Origin: Trichostrongylus colubriformis
Taxonomy: Eukaryota > Nematoda > Chromadorea > Rhabditida > Trichostrongylidae
Length of the DNA: 64,000 nucleotides
Reading direction: 5' to 3'
NCBI GenBank assembly: GCA_963978905.1
Contig: OZ022259.1
Location: 10,664,001 to 10,728,000, forward strand
In this document: positions 32,082 through 44,050 of the stretch, one piece after another
Position numbering within the stretch: position 1 is the first letter of the stretch
Layout of the letters: each line of letters opens with the position of its first letter
Position numbers and translations under genes: made by a program
Notes under the pieces: generated by a model
What the model saw: the letters and a program-made list of their open reading frames with translations, nothing else
Told to the model about the DNA's origin: nothing
Databases searched by the model: none

Positions 32082-32452
32082 ACCGCCAGGTTGAATGGCA
32101 AGCTTACCTTTCGTCTATGCTAATATATGAGGTAAATTTAGGCGTTAGCTACTTCAGAGTCGCTAATTAAACCGCCTCAAAGCGATTTGCGTAATTAGGT
32201 TCCGCTGAAGCATGGGGATCCAATAACAACAGGAAAATGCAACTGATCAGTAAAAGCCTCTCAAGTCCGCCAGGTTGAATAGCAAGCTTACGTTTCGGTT
32301 ATGCGAATATATGAAGTAATTTCGAAGGCACAGTGAGCGTTAGCTACTTCAGAGTCGCTAATTAAACCGTCTCAAAGCATTCACGTAATTAGGTTTGGCT
32401 GAAGCATGGGAATCCAATAACAACTGGAAAATGCAAGCGTTCACTAAAAGTG
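32082..32452 (+). repeat. Tandem duplication, two ~185-bp units
   Basis: Unit 1 starts CCGCCAGGTTGAATGGCAAG at 32082 and unit 2 starts CCGCCAGGTTGAATAGCAAG at 32267. Both continue through GCGTTAGCTACTTCAGAGTC, GCTAATTAAACCG and TGAAGCATGGG. The second unit has a ~15-base insertion (CGAAGGCACAGTGA) and scattered substitutions. No coding function seen. Confidence 0.85.
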
Positions 32453-32459
32453 TACTAGT

Positions 32460-35025
32460 TGACCTGAAAACAACCAAAATATGGCAAATTTTGCATAGCA
32501 CTGTGGACTAAGGGATTTCCTAGTTCAAGGCGATCGAAGAAACTTCTGGGAAATTCTACCAAACATACACGCTTTCCTGTAAGACCCCACAAAAATGTGT
32601 AGTGACACCTATCATCAATGTGGCGCCGGAGAACAGTGTCATGAACGCCTGGACGAGAGCAGTTTTCTCCGAGGAGGTTCCTAAACAGCGGATATAACCT
32701 AGAGCCATCCAGTTTTGGATATCCTTGGCAATGTCAAATGGTAATCAACATTGAAAGACTCAGTACGGTTGTGGCACAGTTCTTTATAAATGGAATGCTG
32801 GGAATGAGTGTGAAAGATTCACGACCGTAAAGAAGTCCACGGTATCAAATAAGCTTTTTAGGGAGTTAGGCAGGCTGCCAACTTTTTAGCAACGGGTATG
32901 TTCATAAGAATTCAATTGACTACTTCCTCTTTTATAATATGGTTTTGAATTTCCAACATTTGACGTTGTTCCGAGTCAGATGTACGACACAGTCCAAATG
33001 GTGAGTAACCACTATTGAAGTTTTGACTTTCTCCCAATTCCAGGGTGGTTTGATGTGGTTTTCAACCATATTCCCTGCCACATAAAAGTCCACCCATTTG
33101 GCTTGGGATGCCGATAAATCGCCAAAAAGAAATAATTCTGTATTCCCTTGACCTAGAAAATAGGAGAAAACAGGGACACGGGAAAAAGTGAACGGGCCAC
33201 TTAAAGACACCACTCTGAATCAACTTTTCTTCCAAAATATGGAATCAAGTGATGATAATAGGTGAATGGAGCTGCAAAACAAGCTCCAGCCAATTTCCAC
33301 AAATGTTTATCACTCGGGCATTGATAAAGGACCAATCCAAGACTGAGTGAGCCTTTTGCATGATGTATACGACGAAATTTCATTCAAGCTATGTCTTTCG
33401 TCTATTTCGCTGGGGGTAGGGAGGGACAGTAGCCTCGTTCCAAAGTAGCCTATCCTCTTAGGGTCGCTGCACAAGTCGGGTCTGCAGCCTTATGACAAAT
33501 TTTCGCCGTCGCACCAGCGGTGCCATCAGCACCAGAAGTCAATGTATAGGTCTAATTGCATTCCAATGACACTAAGATTCTGACTAGGAGAAGGATGAGA
33601 GAAGATTCAAAAAATAGAGTGCTTCATCATTAACTCGTTGTAATAATTACGCACTGAGTCTGTTACCAGAGGGCGAAGAATAAAAGCAGATATTTGTTAA
33701 GTACAATATGTAATAAAGTTGGATATTTGTTACTTCATGATTAAGCTGGGGTATCTTCCATTAAATACAATTTCTTAGTGAAAACAGATACGATCTGTGA
33801 TTAATGTGGAAGCTATTCACTGTAACAGTTCATAATCCAATGGTTTAGTCCCGCAAGAATGCTAATTTCGTCGTTTCTTCGGTGAATTGCCCCACACACA
33901 ACACTGGTGACCTGACCAACCTGGAACAGTGGTCGGAATGTTGCAATTACTTGTGAGAGGTTCCGTAGTGAAATAGCTATTTTAAGAAATTGTCAAAAGC
34001 AGGCACCATACTGATGTAAACAATGAGAACGGAGGAACTTACAAGTATTGCATTTGTTTCTGGAGTTTTTTGATTGGAGAAGTATAGTTGCAATGCTTTC
34101 GATTTTTGTAAGCGGAGTAATTGTATATTTGTCTGATAAAATATGAAGAATCGTACTGAACAATCAATAAACAAATCGTAAAGGATGCCAATGTTTCGAT
34201 AGAATACACTGAGCGGGCGTAATCAGTTTATTCAGAAGTACGTTTTGTTGTTGTAGAATCCCCTAAGCCTTTTATCAGGTCAGTACCCATGTCTTCGTCG
34301 TTTCTTTCATTTTTTTCACTTTTACAACTAGTCTTCTGCAGTTAAACGAGCAGTGGCGGATCATTGGAAAGAATTTTTCTATCCTACAAAAGGATTTTGG
34401 GGTTTCTTTTACAACTTTATTTTCTGCCAGATACGAGCTCTTAATTGTCAAGTCCGGACGTTAAAGACGGCGCCTTTGACACACAACCTTTTCCCGACGG
34501 CAAAAATCTGTCAATGCTGCTCGGGAGATTTGTGTCAGGTACGTAGGGTAAGTACAGTGGTGAGGACAGCTCATGTGCTCGAAACGATTTCCAAAGTATT
34601 GAATCCATGACCTGCGTTACTGGTATGTGGAATGTCAGGTGCACCGGGAAGGGGGGTTCCAGAAGATCAAGACAACCAAAAAACCTCCTCAAAGTCCAGC
34701 TCAATCGAAAGTGAAGTCAGTCAGCTAAGAAGACCGCATGGACAAAGCTGAAAGCAGTTTGCTGCGTGAAATCGGGTGACCTTAATAACAAATTCACTAG
34801 GGAAATTTAGCAAAAATCCATCGTATTCCTCGAAGCTTGCGCTAACAGATTATCTCATTGTCTGCCAATGCACGTATGGGAGTCATCTTTGAAATATGTA
34901 GAACGCTGCTGAAGGAGGGTTAGTGCTAAGTCCTTACACATTCTATGCGGTGGTAGAATGATAACGAATTCGAGGAAGGAATCTGGGTTTGCCTCGACGT
35001 TCAAAATGACGCGTATGCAAGGTGA
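32460..35025. other. Unannotated intergenic DNA
   Basis: The minus-strand frames 33213-32932 and 33383-33201 are adjacent and somewhat protein-like, but they show no recognised motif and no splice sites that would join them. A weak A/B-box-like pair near 34545-34605 was not strong enough to call a tRNA or SINE. Confidence 0.35.
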
Positions 35026-35029
35026 CCAA

Positions 35030-35470
35030 AGGAATCATGCGCGGAGAGAGGAGTTTCTCTGTTACCTATGTATTTGTGTTGTATTTACTTAATGACGGCT
35101 GCAAGCGAAAAAAAAGGGGATTCAGCAACGATATAGTTCCTCAAAGAGTGGGCAGGAAGGGGGGGAGGGGGGGGGGGGGGGGGGGGGGGAAAGGGGGGGG
35201 GGGTGGTCCGAGTGAGTGCCCCTCCGTAATCCGCCGCTTAGCGACGGGGTGTGGGACTATTTACGTAGTTTTCTGTTCTCACTATGCGTCTGTGACCGCG
35301 GCGGACGGTGGGGAGTGTACTTACTCTGACAATGAGACGCCGTCCGTCCTCCCCTTTTCCCTCCGACCGTTATATTGCGGGGCTGTACCTCACCCGAATT
35401 CTCACTTTTTGCGTGTAACTTTGCATGCGGTCCTTATTAAACAAATACAACACAGATATGTGGGTTTATG
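35030..35470. mobile_element. MITE family B, copy 3, with expanded G tract
   Basis: The left end (GGAATCATGCGCGG...TTTCTCTGTTACCTATGTAT) and right inner end (TGCATGCGGTCCTTATTAAA...AACACAGATATGTGGG) match the family. The middle contains a nearly pure G tract at 35159-35209 broken by AAA, where other copies have GGGTGGGCGGGGCC. Tract length in the assembly may be unreliable. Confidence 0.7.
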
Positions 35471-36598
35471 AGCGAAATATGAAAGATTGCAAGGTAAGTT
35501 CTGGTGGGGTACCAGAACAGACAATGACGGACACTCAGAAAGCAGGCCCATCAACTTCTCCGAGTACTGGCCACTCGATGTTTGCAGAAACAGCATCGCA
35601 CCGTGCATAGGAGGGAGGAGGAGGAGGGGGGGGGGGGGACAAGTCAACGATCATCAGTGTTAGATGCCGGTAAATTCATTATGGGAACAATGAAATCAAC
35701 AGTACCTCTACATCGTTCTGTCCACCTCTCGCTTCTTATTGAGAGAATTTTATAACCGTTGAGTTATCAGTCGAATGTGGCTTACTCAGCGCAATTCGCC
35801 CCTGCTTCATTAATGCGGACCTACGGTGCCAGAAGATAAACATTGCATAGATGGTACCAGTGTCATGTCTGCTGGACTCCGATCAAATCTGGAACTTCTG
35901 ACCCAATGCGATGAAGTTATTCGGCCAGTGATGTGATGGCGATACTGGTTCTGGGAACATGGCCATTTCAGAGCGAAAAAACCACGCATCACCACTATGA
36001 TAACATCTTCCGTGTACTGTCATTTATCACTTTGCTACCTTTGTTTCCAAAAAAGGCCATCAAGTGCAACACGTCAGTCCTGTTTTTAAAGGCTACCTGG
36101 CTGGAATTTGATTTTTGAAACAAAAGCAGGCTACAGTAATAGCGTTCCCGCAGGACAGGAAGCGGTGTCGGTAACAGGGTTCATCCCCTTAGTATTATTG
36201 TTAAGTATGCGTATTCAGTTAACTAATTACAGGAGAGGTGTGTACTTGGTAGTTTTGTTATAGAAGGGTAGTATCATAAAACTTTTGTGAAGGTAAGAAT
36301 TAATGCAGCATTTTCTGTCTTACATGATAGAATAGAATTCTGCCCTGTATGGCTGTTTAAGAATGGGAACAGTTACTAAAAATGAAAGGTGATGCTCTAA
36401 ACATACAACAATCGAAGGGTTTTGGCCTCGAGCGCATGAAGCGATTTAACTAGGCCCTTCGGAGCCCTCATGACAAGCCTTGCCTCCATGTTAGCTCGTC
36501 ATGCACTGTGTATGCACTGTCATAGATCCCGTGGAACCGTTCAATACGTTGATGACGGGTTGGAGGAGCCGGAGAGGGGTCGTAGTTAGGTCGAACAT
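35471..36598. other. Unannotated intergenic DNA with a second G tract
   Basis: A run of GGAGGAGGAGG followed by about 13 G lies at 35610-35638. No gene recognised; short frames lack motifs. Confidence 0.4.
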
Positions 36599-37072
36599 AC
36601 AGGCACAGATCACGATAATATGACTATCTTGATTCCATTCCCGGGTAGATAGCCGCTTCCACAAGAGCAACATGTGTGCCATCACCGCGGCGCGAGGGTG
36701 AGTGCTACACGCGTAAAGAACCCGTAAATGAGATGGCCGCCACCGTCTCAAGATGACCCACACCCATCTTGACTTGCCAGCAGTGAAGCGGTGGCATATA
36801 CGTGTATAAGAGGCATGATATCGATTGTGATAAGAAGAGATAGGGAAAATTTCCATAGGAACAGCAATCTTATCGGATGATAATATCACGCAAAAACTTG
36901 TCGAAATGTTTGCCTCTGGTCTGAAGGCTCGTCGAATCCAAAGGTCAACGGCACCTAATTTTCATGGTTTTGGAAGGATTATTCAGCTTTTTCTTCACTT
37001 ATGTGCTCTTCAGCACCTCTAGAGTCCTTATGGAGCGCGACGACGCACGAAAATTATCGTGAACTGTGCCTT
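36599..37072. mobile_element. TTAA-type element family, copy 1
   Basis: A 0.47-kb element with ends AGGCACAGATCACGATAAT and ATTATCGTGAACTGTGCCT. Inner words GGGTAGATAGCC, CCACAAG.GCAA, TCTCAAGATG, AGAGGCATGATATCGA and ATATCACGCAAAAACTTGTC appear in the same order as in copy 2 at 37547. A second palindrome (CGATTGTGATAAG ... CTTATCGGATGATAA) sits in the middle. Flanks have drifted (ATAC on the left, TCAA on the right). No ORF with similarity, so it is non-autonomous. Confidence 0.8.
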
Positions 37073-37546
37073 CAAGTGGAATAGGAGCTGTTTCTCAGGT
37101 TTTGATCATCCCTCATCGTTTTCCATCAGGACAGCGCCTACAGTACCCTGCATTTTCACTTGCACTGGCTAGAGCCTGCATCCACTGTCTTGATCCTGAC
37201 CCTTGCGAGCTCGTGTTGCTGATGGAGGATGGGTCTGAACTATAAGATGATGCAGTCCTGTGACATTTTTGGCATTCCACGGCTGCCAAGTTTCACAATC
37301 TGGTGTTATTTCCAGTCAACCGAAAAAAAATATATTCATCGCATGAATGAGTATGACACACGGGAAAAGTAACCGGATAATATAATAGTTAAGTAGCCGC
37401 ACAGAAAATCGTAGGGCACGACAGATCTTCGAATGCGGGAGCTAAGATTTAGTGCGCAGACACATCACGCATTCGCGTTTTGTACGAAATCGCGTCGCTG
37501 GTAAGCTCATGTGAACTGCCAGCTGATTGTGAGATGTGCGTTGACG

Positions 37547-38015
37547 TTTAAAGGCACAGTTCACGATAATATGAGTACCTTGCTTCCATCAGCGGGTAGA
37601 TAGCCCCTTCCACAAGGGCAAAGCTTGTGCCGTCATCACGGCGGGAGGGTGGGTGCTAAACGCGTAAGGAACATGTAAATAAGATGACGGCCGCCGTCTC
37701 AAGATGGCCGACACCTATCCTCCATTCAACCAGCTGGTAAGCGGTGGCTTTTACGTGTATGAGAGGCATGATATCGAATGCGATAAGGAATGATAGGAAA
37801 TACACCCATTGTAAGAATAACCTTATCGCATATTATCACGCAAAAACTTGTCCAAATATCACTTGCTTTTAAGCTGCAAACTCGTCGAATCCAAAGGTAA
37901 GAAACACTTCACTTTCAAGCAGTTTCCCCGTTTTTTCTCCGCACTTGTGTTCTTTAGCACTCCCAAAGCCTTTATGGAGCGCGACCACAGAAATTATCGT
38001 GAACTGTGCCTTTAA
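37547..38015. mobile_element. TTAA-type element family, copy 2 (piggyBac-like ends)
   Basis: Same element as copy 1. Ends are AGGCACAGTTCACGATAAT and its inverse, and both sides are flanked by TTAA (TTTAA|AGGCACAG; CTGTGCCT|TTAA), the target duplication of the piggyBac superfamily. It keeps the inner palindrome TGCGATAAGG / CCTTATCGCA. No transposase frame; it would depend on a transposase encoded elsewhere. Confidence 0.8.
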
Positions 38016-39229
38016 TTGAGCTGGTGACTATACGCTCTGAGAGAAATCTAGTAAATTGGGCGTCTACGGCAGAGCTTGTAAGTGTGCGATCAGCTTCGTT
38101 GGCGGTAAAGCCGCGGAGTGGACCATGAAGTAATAGCTGCTTCCTACGCTTCCTATGAGTCATGTGGCCTTGGAAGAAATGTCCTTTACGGCGGTTCAAA
38201 TCGTTGCGAACATAGAACGTACAATAATGATTTCCTGTTTAGAATTGGCAGCATTCCAGCGCGCTCTTTAAAAGGCGCCAGAGAACATTTGTTCGTGCTA
38301 CGTCACTGTGCTTTGCTTTTCACGCTGTGTCATCGTGCATTGTGACACATTCATGAGAGGGTATTTACCGAGGGTAATCGAAAGGTGAAACGGTGAAAGG
38401 ATCATGTGCTCGTTATGGCCACGAGTGTTAGTGCATGACATATTAAACGGAAAAAAACATACGCTGCAATGGCGTGACGGTGTCACGAGCCACCCAAAAA
38501 TTTACGACTCTTCGGTTGGGAATTCCATTTCATAAAAGCATGCAATGATGTGGCATTGATTGATAGCGAAATACGGACTCTTCAAAACTCACCATTTCTT
38601 CGGTCCAGCGAAAATTCAGAACATTCGTGAAACGCACGCACAGTGCTCAAGAAGAGCTGTTTTTTAAAAATGGAGCAGAGGTGTCTGATGATTCGGCAGT
38701 AGAGAAGAAGTGAAATCAACTTTCCGATTACCCAGGAGATGCGCCCCCATTTCACTAGTCGATTCTGATCCCAAACGTTGTTCCGTATCGATCGATGCCA
38801 CGCGAACTTATGACGTGTAGCGGTTACCTCAGCGCAGTGATGCGCTCACTTGTAGGCGTGGTTTCCTGCTATGGACCTTGCCATGCCGCATCGATTGCGC
38901 CTTCCACCTCAAGATATAGGTTGGGGTCACATGGGAAACTACCCAGACAGCTTTAGATTATGCTATTTGCTTTGAAATGAAATCTAGGTTGGTGTCTTGT
39001 AGGAGGACTTGATGGTAGTGGGAGCAGTATTTTGCTTTTGAGATTGGTACGTGCATATATCACAGTGCTAGCAAACGAGCAAGTCAGAGCAGTCGTTTCA
39101 TCGCGTTGCCGTGGGCGAAAAGAGCCTTGGAGACCACGCTTATTGGCTACAATAATGTACATCAATTCCTTCCAGTATGTCCCCTCTCAAACTGAATGAG
39201 CCGGGGTTGGCGCGGTTGCAGGAGGCGAC
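38016..39229. other. Unannotated intergenic DNA
   Basis: No gene or RNA recognised. Frames up to 75 codons on both strands lack motifs. Confidence 0.4.
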
Positions 39230-39610
39230 CATGGGAATTCCATGATTCTCATTCATTCTAACATCACTCTAATAGATATACAGATATAATACATGGGCGA
39301 AAACACGAAAAAAACCGAAAATCCGAAGCAAATGTCGAAAAGGGAGAATAAGGGCACCTCGTTTGAATTCTCGCTGAGCAACTTTTGAGCAGCTGCCTGC
39401 GGCATTTCAAATTTTCGCGCTGTGTGTTGGAATGCTTTTCACTCTACGTCCCTGTCCAGGTGACCGTTACTTTTTACTGCAAGCCTTCTAACGCCGAATT
39501 TTCGTGTTTCTGCGTGAAACATTGCAGGTGGCCCATAGTAAGCAAATACATTAGAAACATTTGAGTGGCAGATATACTCCAATCTCTGAGGACGACTTCT
39601 TCAAGGGGGA
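39230..39610. repeat. Dispersed ~0.4-kb repeat family, copy 4
   Basis: Starts GGGAATTCCATGATTCTCAT with AAAACACGAAAAAAACCGAA. It has ACAACTTTTGA-like and TTCAAATTTTCGCGC words in the same order as copy 2 (10205-10665), and ends GCGTGAAACATTGCAGGTGG...AGCAAATACA...TCTGAGGACGA. No ORF. Confidence 0.6.
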
Positions 39611-40164
39611 GAACGCCATGTTGCCGTCCCCTCTTCAAACTCCGCAGGGTAGGTAACTATATTTGCAAGCACGTCCACAATCAGAAATGACGGTAGAGTG
39701 GAGTTTTACGGCTTTCGGGGGCTTTTGAATGCTTCTGCATTAGAGCACCTAGCACTTAATTTCTTTTTCGATCATAATCGATTATAGTCCTAGCTACATA
39801 TCTCTGCTGAGTCACCTCAGCGTCGTTTAATTAAACTATTACTGGATACCCTCACATTCCTTATATATTAGTCAGACCAAGGTTAAAAATATACAGCGTG
39901 GTTGGATAGAAGTATACAGGGGCATCTAATCTGAACTACTTGAACTAGTGAAAGGTAAAAAATTAAATGAGTGTCGAGTGAAGGTCAACCATGGAAAAAG
40001 ATGGGTATGTGAGCGCCCGAATAACTCCAGCTGATTTGCTTTTCCACAGTAGTACACCTCTATGCAGCTTATGAAGAAAATTCGGTGCTATCAGTACTTC
40101 TTCGGGAGGTATCACGCATTCAAATTCTAATCAGAATCGTAGAGGCACTCCAGTTTGGTTCATA
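39611..40164. other. Unannotated intergenic DNA
   Basis: AT-rich, nothing recognised. Confidence 0.4.
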
Positions 40165-40340
40165 TAATGATATGTGGGAGCCAGTCGGTCCAGCGGTCAG
40201 TGTTCCGAACCTCCCAGTTAAGTCTGGTATCTGTTTAGTGAGCTCGAACAGATGCGGGCTCGCGTGGCATGGGTCGGCACTAGTGTAGGATTCGATTCCC
40301 GCATCATACAAATGGGAACAGCGATGCTTGATATTTAGTG
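40165..40340 (-). repeat. tRNA-derived SINE family, copy f (diverged)
   Basis: Minus strand: TGCGGGAATCGAATCC (B box GGAATCGAATCC) followed by a body with GCCACGCGAGCCCGCATCTG. Only the B-box part of the head is clear, so family membership is tentative. Confidence 0.45.
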
Positions 40341-41160
40341 GAATATGGGTTGTAACAGATGGCGGTGATCAGATGCACAGGCACTTTTTTATGGAAATTG
40401 CATTAAGCTCAGTCGGGTATTATTAGTGATTGTCCTTGCGCTTATAAACGGTTTTGGATGCTGAATTTTTTTTTATTTCAGTACTGCGTTTATGAAGCGA
40501 ACGTTTGCTTGGAGCAAAAAGGGACGTTTCGCTATTCGCTTCCAAAAACGACCTGTTTCTGGGTATCCAACGAGCTAGCAAACCTCAACGTCTGTGATCA
40601 AATATCTACTCTAGTCTTCAGATATTTACTTGAGGCCGAACTGAAGCGCATAATGACAAACCGCGTGAAAATTTCGCCAAACGTTTCCCTTATTCCATAG
40701 CGCCGGCCCTGTCCCGATCACACAGAGTACAGCAGCACGAACTACTCGCTGGAGAACTTTAGAATTGAATGAGAATGCTATTCGCGCTAATTCCAGGGGT
40801 TTTTGATTAGCAGTGAGGAGCAATGGGCCCGTTGATTACTCGTAGTCAAGCCGCTATTAATCGCTTCAAGCGGAACGTGATCACGTTGCATTCTGCGAGG
40901 GATAACGAGCCCCATTCCGCGCATCTTTGGCTATTTCAATTCGTTCTCTCCACTCAACCTTCTTAGAGCACCAACTTCATTTTCAGCTGGAGACCCCATT
41001 GTATTTTTCTGAAAACGTAGGTAAAAAGGATAGAAGCTCTATTATTGTCACTTCCTTGCACCCAGTGGTGGACTCCTGGTAAGAACCTACGGGAATGAGT
41101 GGTTTCAGAACATTGACTGCAAAGGACCCTTCAGTACTGATTAACGAGTAATATTATATA
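40341..41160. other. Unannotated intergenic DNA
   Basis: An 80-codon plus-strand frame at 40458-40700 has no recognised motif. Nothing else supported. Confidence 0.35.
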
Positions 41161-41414
41161 CCAGTTGGCTGGCGCAGATTACTGCGCGCGATTCATGGCG
41201 ATGTTGTGCAAAATGGGTGTGTTCGGCCCGACCACGGCGGAGCGGAGATTTCCTTCCCTCTGCTTTCAGCTGAGCTATTGAATTGCAAAAAAGCAGAGAA
41301 GATGGCGTGATAAAGAAGCATTTTGGTCTCGGTATACTTCAATCGCTTTGCATGGAACACATTTTGCACGTAATCCACATGAATTGCGCGCAGTAGTGTG
41401 CGCCAGCCAACTGG
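41161..41414. mobile_element. MITE with ~38-bp terminal inverted repeats
   Basis: Ends CCAGTTGGCTGGCGCAGATT and (inverse) CCAGTTGGCTGGCGCACACT pair on through ACTGCGCGCAATTCATG, giving arms of about 38 bases with a few mismatches. The 254-bp unit has no ORF. The left flank is TATA and the right flank TCAT, so no clear target duplication remains. Confidence 0.8.
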
Positions 41415-41979
41415 TCATCATTGGGAGTTTGGGTAGATTGGAAATCGATAGTTTTGTATTCGATTGCATCGATTGGTAACAAATAGATCACTTGCTGAGA
41501 ATCTAATTCGTACACATTGATGGTAGGCCATATCCCGCTTATCGATGTTTATCGTTTTCGTAAACATGCTTCACTACCTGAAATTTTACATAGTCTAGCG
41601 GTCGATACCCAGTGTTGCTGCAAGTACCGCATTAGAAAATCATTCAGAGTGAACCGCTTGCTTTGCTATCACAAAAATAGGTTGTATCATGATTATCAAT
41701 GGAGTTCGCATTATCAAGAGAAACGCACTATTTTTTGGAACGTCAGGCATTCAGCGGTCGATACATCGGTCAGTGATATCAGAACATAAACAAAATATGT
41801 TCACCCAATGCCACTGCGCATCAGACGCTCTTGCTGAAGCGGTCGTACAATGTTAGCAAGGATTTCATCCCATCCAATTCCTAACGGTTCTTATCAGTCA
41901 CTGTAAGCCGTTATCAGTTTCACTGAGGCTCCTGTACCCAACAGTACCATTGAGGTACCCGTACCCTACAATACCTGCG

Positions 41980-42835
41980 AATATGAACATTCCACTGTTA
42001 GCCGTAGAAGCAAGCCGGCCTCGGTGACATTTCCCTTTCTCCCGCTCCTAATCGAAGCTTATCAACCATTATCAACTTGGATCACCCACCATTAATGTCC
42101 CTGACCCACCCTGCTAAACACCCATGAGTGTCAGCGCTCTTGGATCAACGCGAAAAGCGAAACGGATTTGACGACTCTAGCCTTTTTACGCTCCTTATCG
42201 AATCTTATCAACCGTTATCAGTGCGGGTCACCCACCATTAATGTTCCTGCCCCATCCCGCAAAACACTTGTAAATGTCAGCGCTCTTGGATCAACGCGAA
42301 AGGCAAAACGAATTCGACGACATTTGCCTTATCGTGGTCATTATCAAATCTCATCAACCATTATCAACTTGGATCACCCACCATTAATGTTCCTGACCCA
42401 CCCTGCTAAACACCCATGAGTGTCAGCGCTCTTGGATCAACGCGAAAAGCGAAACGAATTTGACGACTCTAGCTTTTTTTACGCTCCTTATCGAATCTTA
42501 TCAACCGTTATCAATGCTGGTCATCCACCATTAATGTCCCCGTCCCATCCCGCAAAACACCTATGGGTGTCAGCGCTTTAGGATCAACCTGAAAGGCGAA
42601 ACGGATTTGGTGACATTTGCCTTCCGAAGCTCCTTATCAGCCCTTATCAGCTGCTATCACTTTCGGTCCACCACCGCTGAAGTTCCCTTGGCACCCCCTA
42701 TATCACTTGTAAAACTCAGCGTCCCAGCTTTGCTGCGACGCGAGATATGAATTTCGTGACAGACGGACAAACACACACACACACACAGACACACACACAG
42801 ACATACTAAGCGAATTATATATAGTAGGATAATAC
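41980..42835 (-). repeat. Minisatellite element A: ~145-bp units plus CA-rich terminus
   Basis: A TGGATCAACGCGAAAAGCGA-type word recurs at about 42142, 42287, 42433 and 42578, a period of 145-146 bases. First and third units share GACGACTCTAGC, and second and fourth share GACATTTGCC, so the true period is a ~291-base dimer. Each unit carries CTTATCGAATCTTATCAACC and CACCACCATTAATGT-like text. The array is followed by GTGACAGACGGACAAACACA, a (CA)n run (42772-42802) and TTATATATAGTAGGATAATA. Read on minus, the element starts TC-CTACTATATATAA. Confidence 0.8.
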
Positions 42836-43572
42836 TACATGGTGTAAAATGCAATGCTCAATTCATATACTAAATTCATACAGTGGAAACGGGAACAGGA
42901 AATGGGTATGCGCCATGAGGACAGAGGATTCGCGTTGCGTTGTCCGGCCATCTAGCGCGCCGTACTGGATGGCTCCTAAACCGATGACGGTGCTCTACCC
43001 CTTATTCTAGACGTAATTGCTTCAGGACTCAGCTAATAAAGCTCCCCTATCTCGCACCATCTCGTCGCGTGCCGAACGCCGCCATTGCGAATTTTTAGTC
43101 GCAATGGCACACACAGGAAATATGAGGTTGTATCATTCTGGAAGCAGCCACTGAGTTCGAGAAAGATCTCAACAATAGCGCAGCTTTTCGGAGTATGAAA
43201 CAGACCTTGCGTTGGGTGTTTGACAGCACAGAGGGGCGTACCATCTTAAAGTAATCTTAGAATTCACACTCCCGATCTTTTCCGAGCCGAAATCCTCTCT
43301 CCTTTCATTTCACAGAAGTTTTTATCCCCCCGTTTAATTCTCCTGAGACACTCAAAATGCTGGAAATCCGCGTACAAAGCCGTTAAAGTACGCAGTTTTG
43401 CGTCGATTCTCTTTGGGTAGCGTAAGTTATTGGGTATTTGTCATGATAAATGACTTCCTCTGATTGATGTTTAGAGCACGCCCTCTCCCACAGATATACT
43501 ACTTGCCATCCCTTTTTCCACAATTTTGTAAGTTAGAGATTATTAGCAAGAGGAACTGCTGTATGCAGATCA
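42836..43572. other. Unannotated DNA between the two minisatellite elements
   Basis: Nothing recognised except that it leads into a possible LINE endonuclease fragment at 43573. Confidence 0.35.
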
Positions 43573-43860
43573 ATGACAATACAGGTTCCAGCTTTGTGCG
43601 TGGAGGAGACAGTGAGCCGTGAAGGTTTCTGTATCACGTGGGAAACGGTTCTTTTTCATAACAAACCTGTTGCCGATGATGATGTCCTATCACGATCATA
43701 TAAGAAGCAGTCATACCATTCGATATCCGGTATTGGCGGTAACCACCACCTTCGAGCGGAACTTCGTATAGTTAACAGGCTGTCGCGATGGAACGGTTCA
43801 TTCGTGTCAGCAAAACGGAGCTCTCGGGTCACAGGGTTAAGAAAAGTACAAATGATATAA
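43573..43860 (+). pseudogene. Possible RTE-like LINE endonuclease fragment
   Basis: A 95-codon plus-strand frame with WETV-LFHNK...DDDVLS and, about 20 residues later, GIGGNHHLRAELRI. Spacing and residues resemble the C-terminal part of an APE-type LINE endonuclease (W-W-S-P.....NEIDHIL...GSDHRLLRA.L.I). The key SDH reads GNH here, so it would be inactive. No adjacent RT frame was found. The match is by eye and weak; it may be coincidence. Confidence 0.35.
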
Positions 43861-44050
43861 TAATTTTGCGTGAACTATTTGTCCCAGTGGAGCGCCATCT
43901 ATTCTATTAAGTTGTCCGAAACGTTCTTGCCGTTTCAATTTCAATTTTCATTTCAGTGAACTAAGTGGACTAGCAGACTGATTCCGAAATCTTTCGAGAC
44001 AGTTTCCAGAGCGTGTTATGTGAGTACAGAAAGCACCAATATAGATATCC

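Noticed and set aside
35022..35471. 149-codon plus-strand frame with a long poly-Gly run
   Set aside because: The Gly run is translation of the G tract inside a MITE; the frame has no other support.
42772..42802. CRISPR-like or telomere-like array
   Set aside because: It is a plain CA/ACAG microsatellite inside a dispersed element; no spacer-repeat structure and no TTAGGC telomere repeats.
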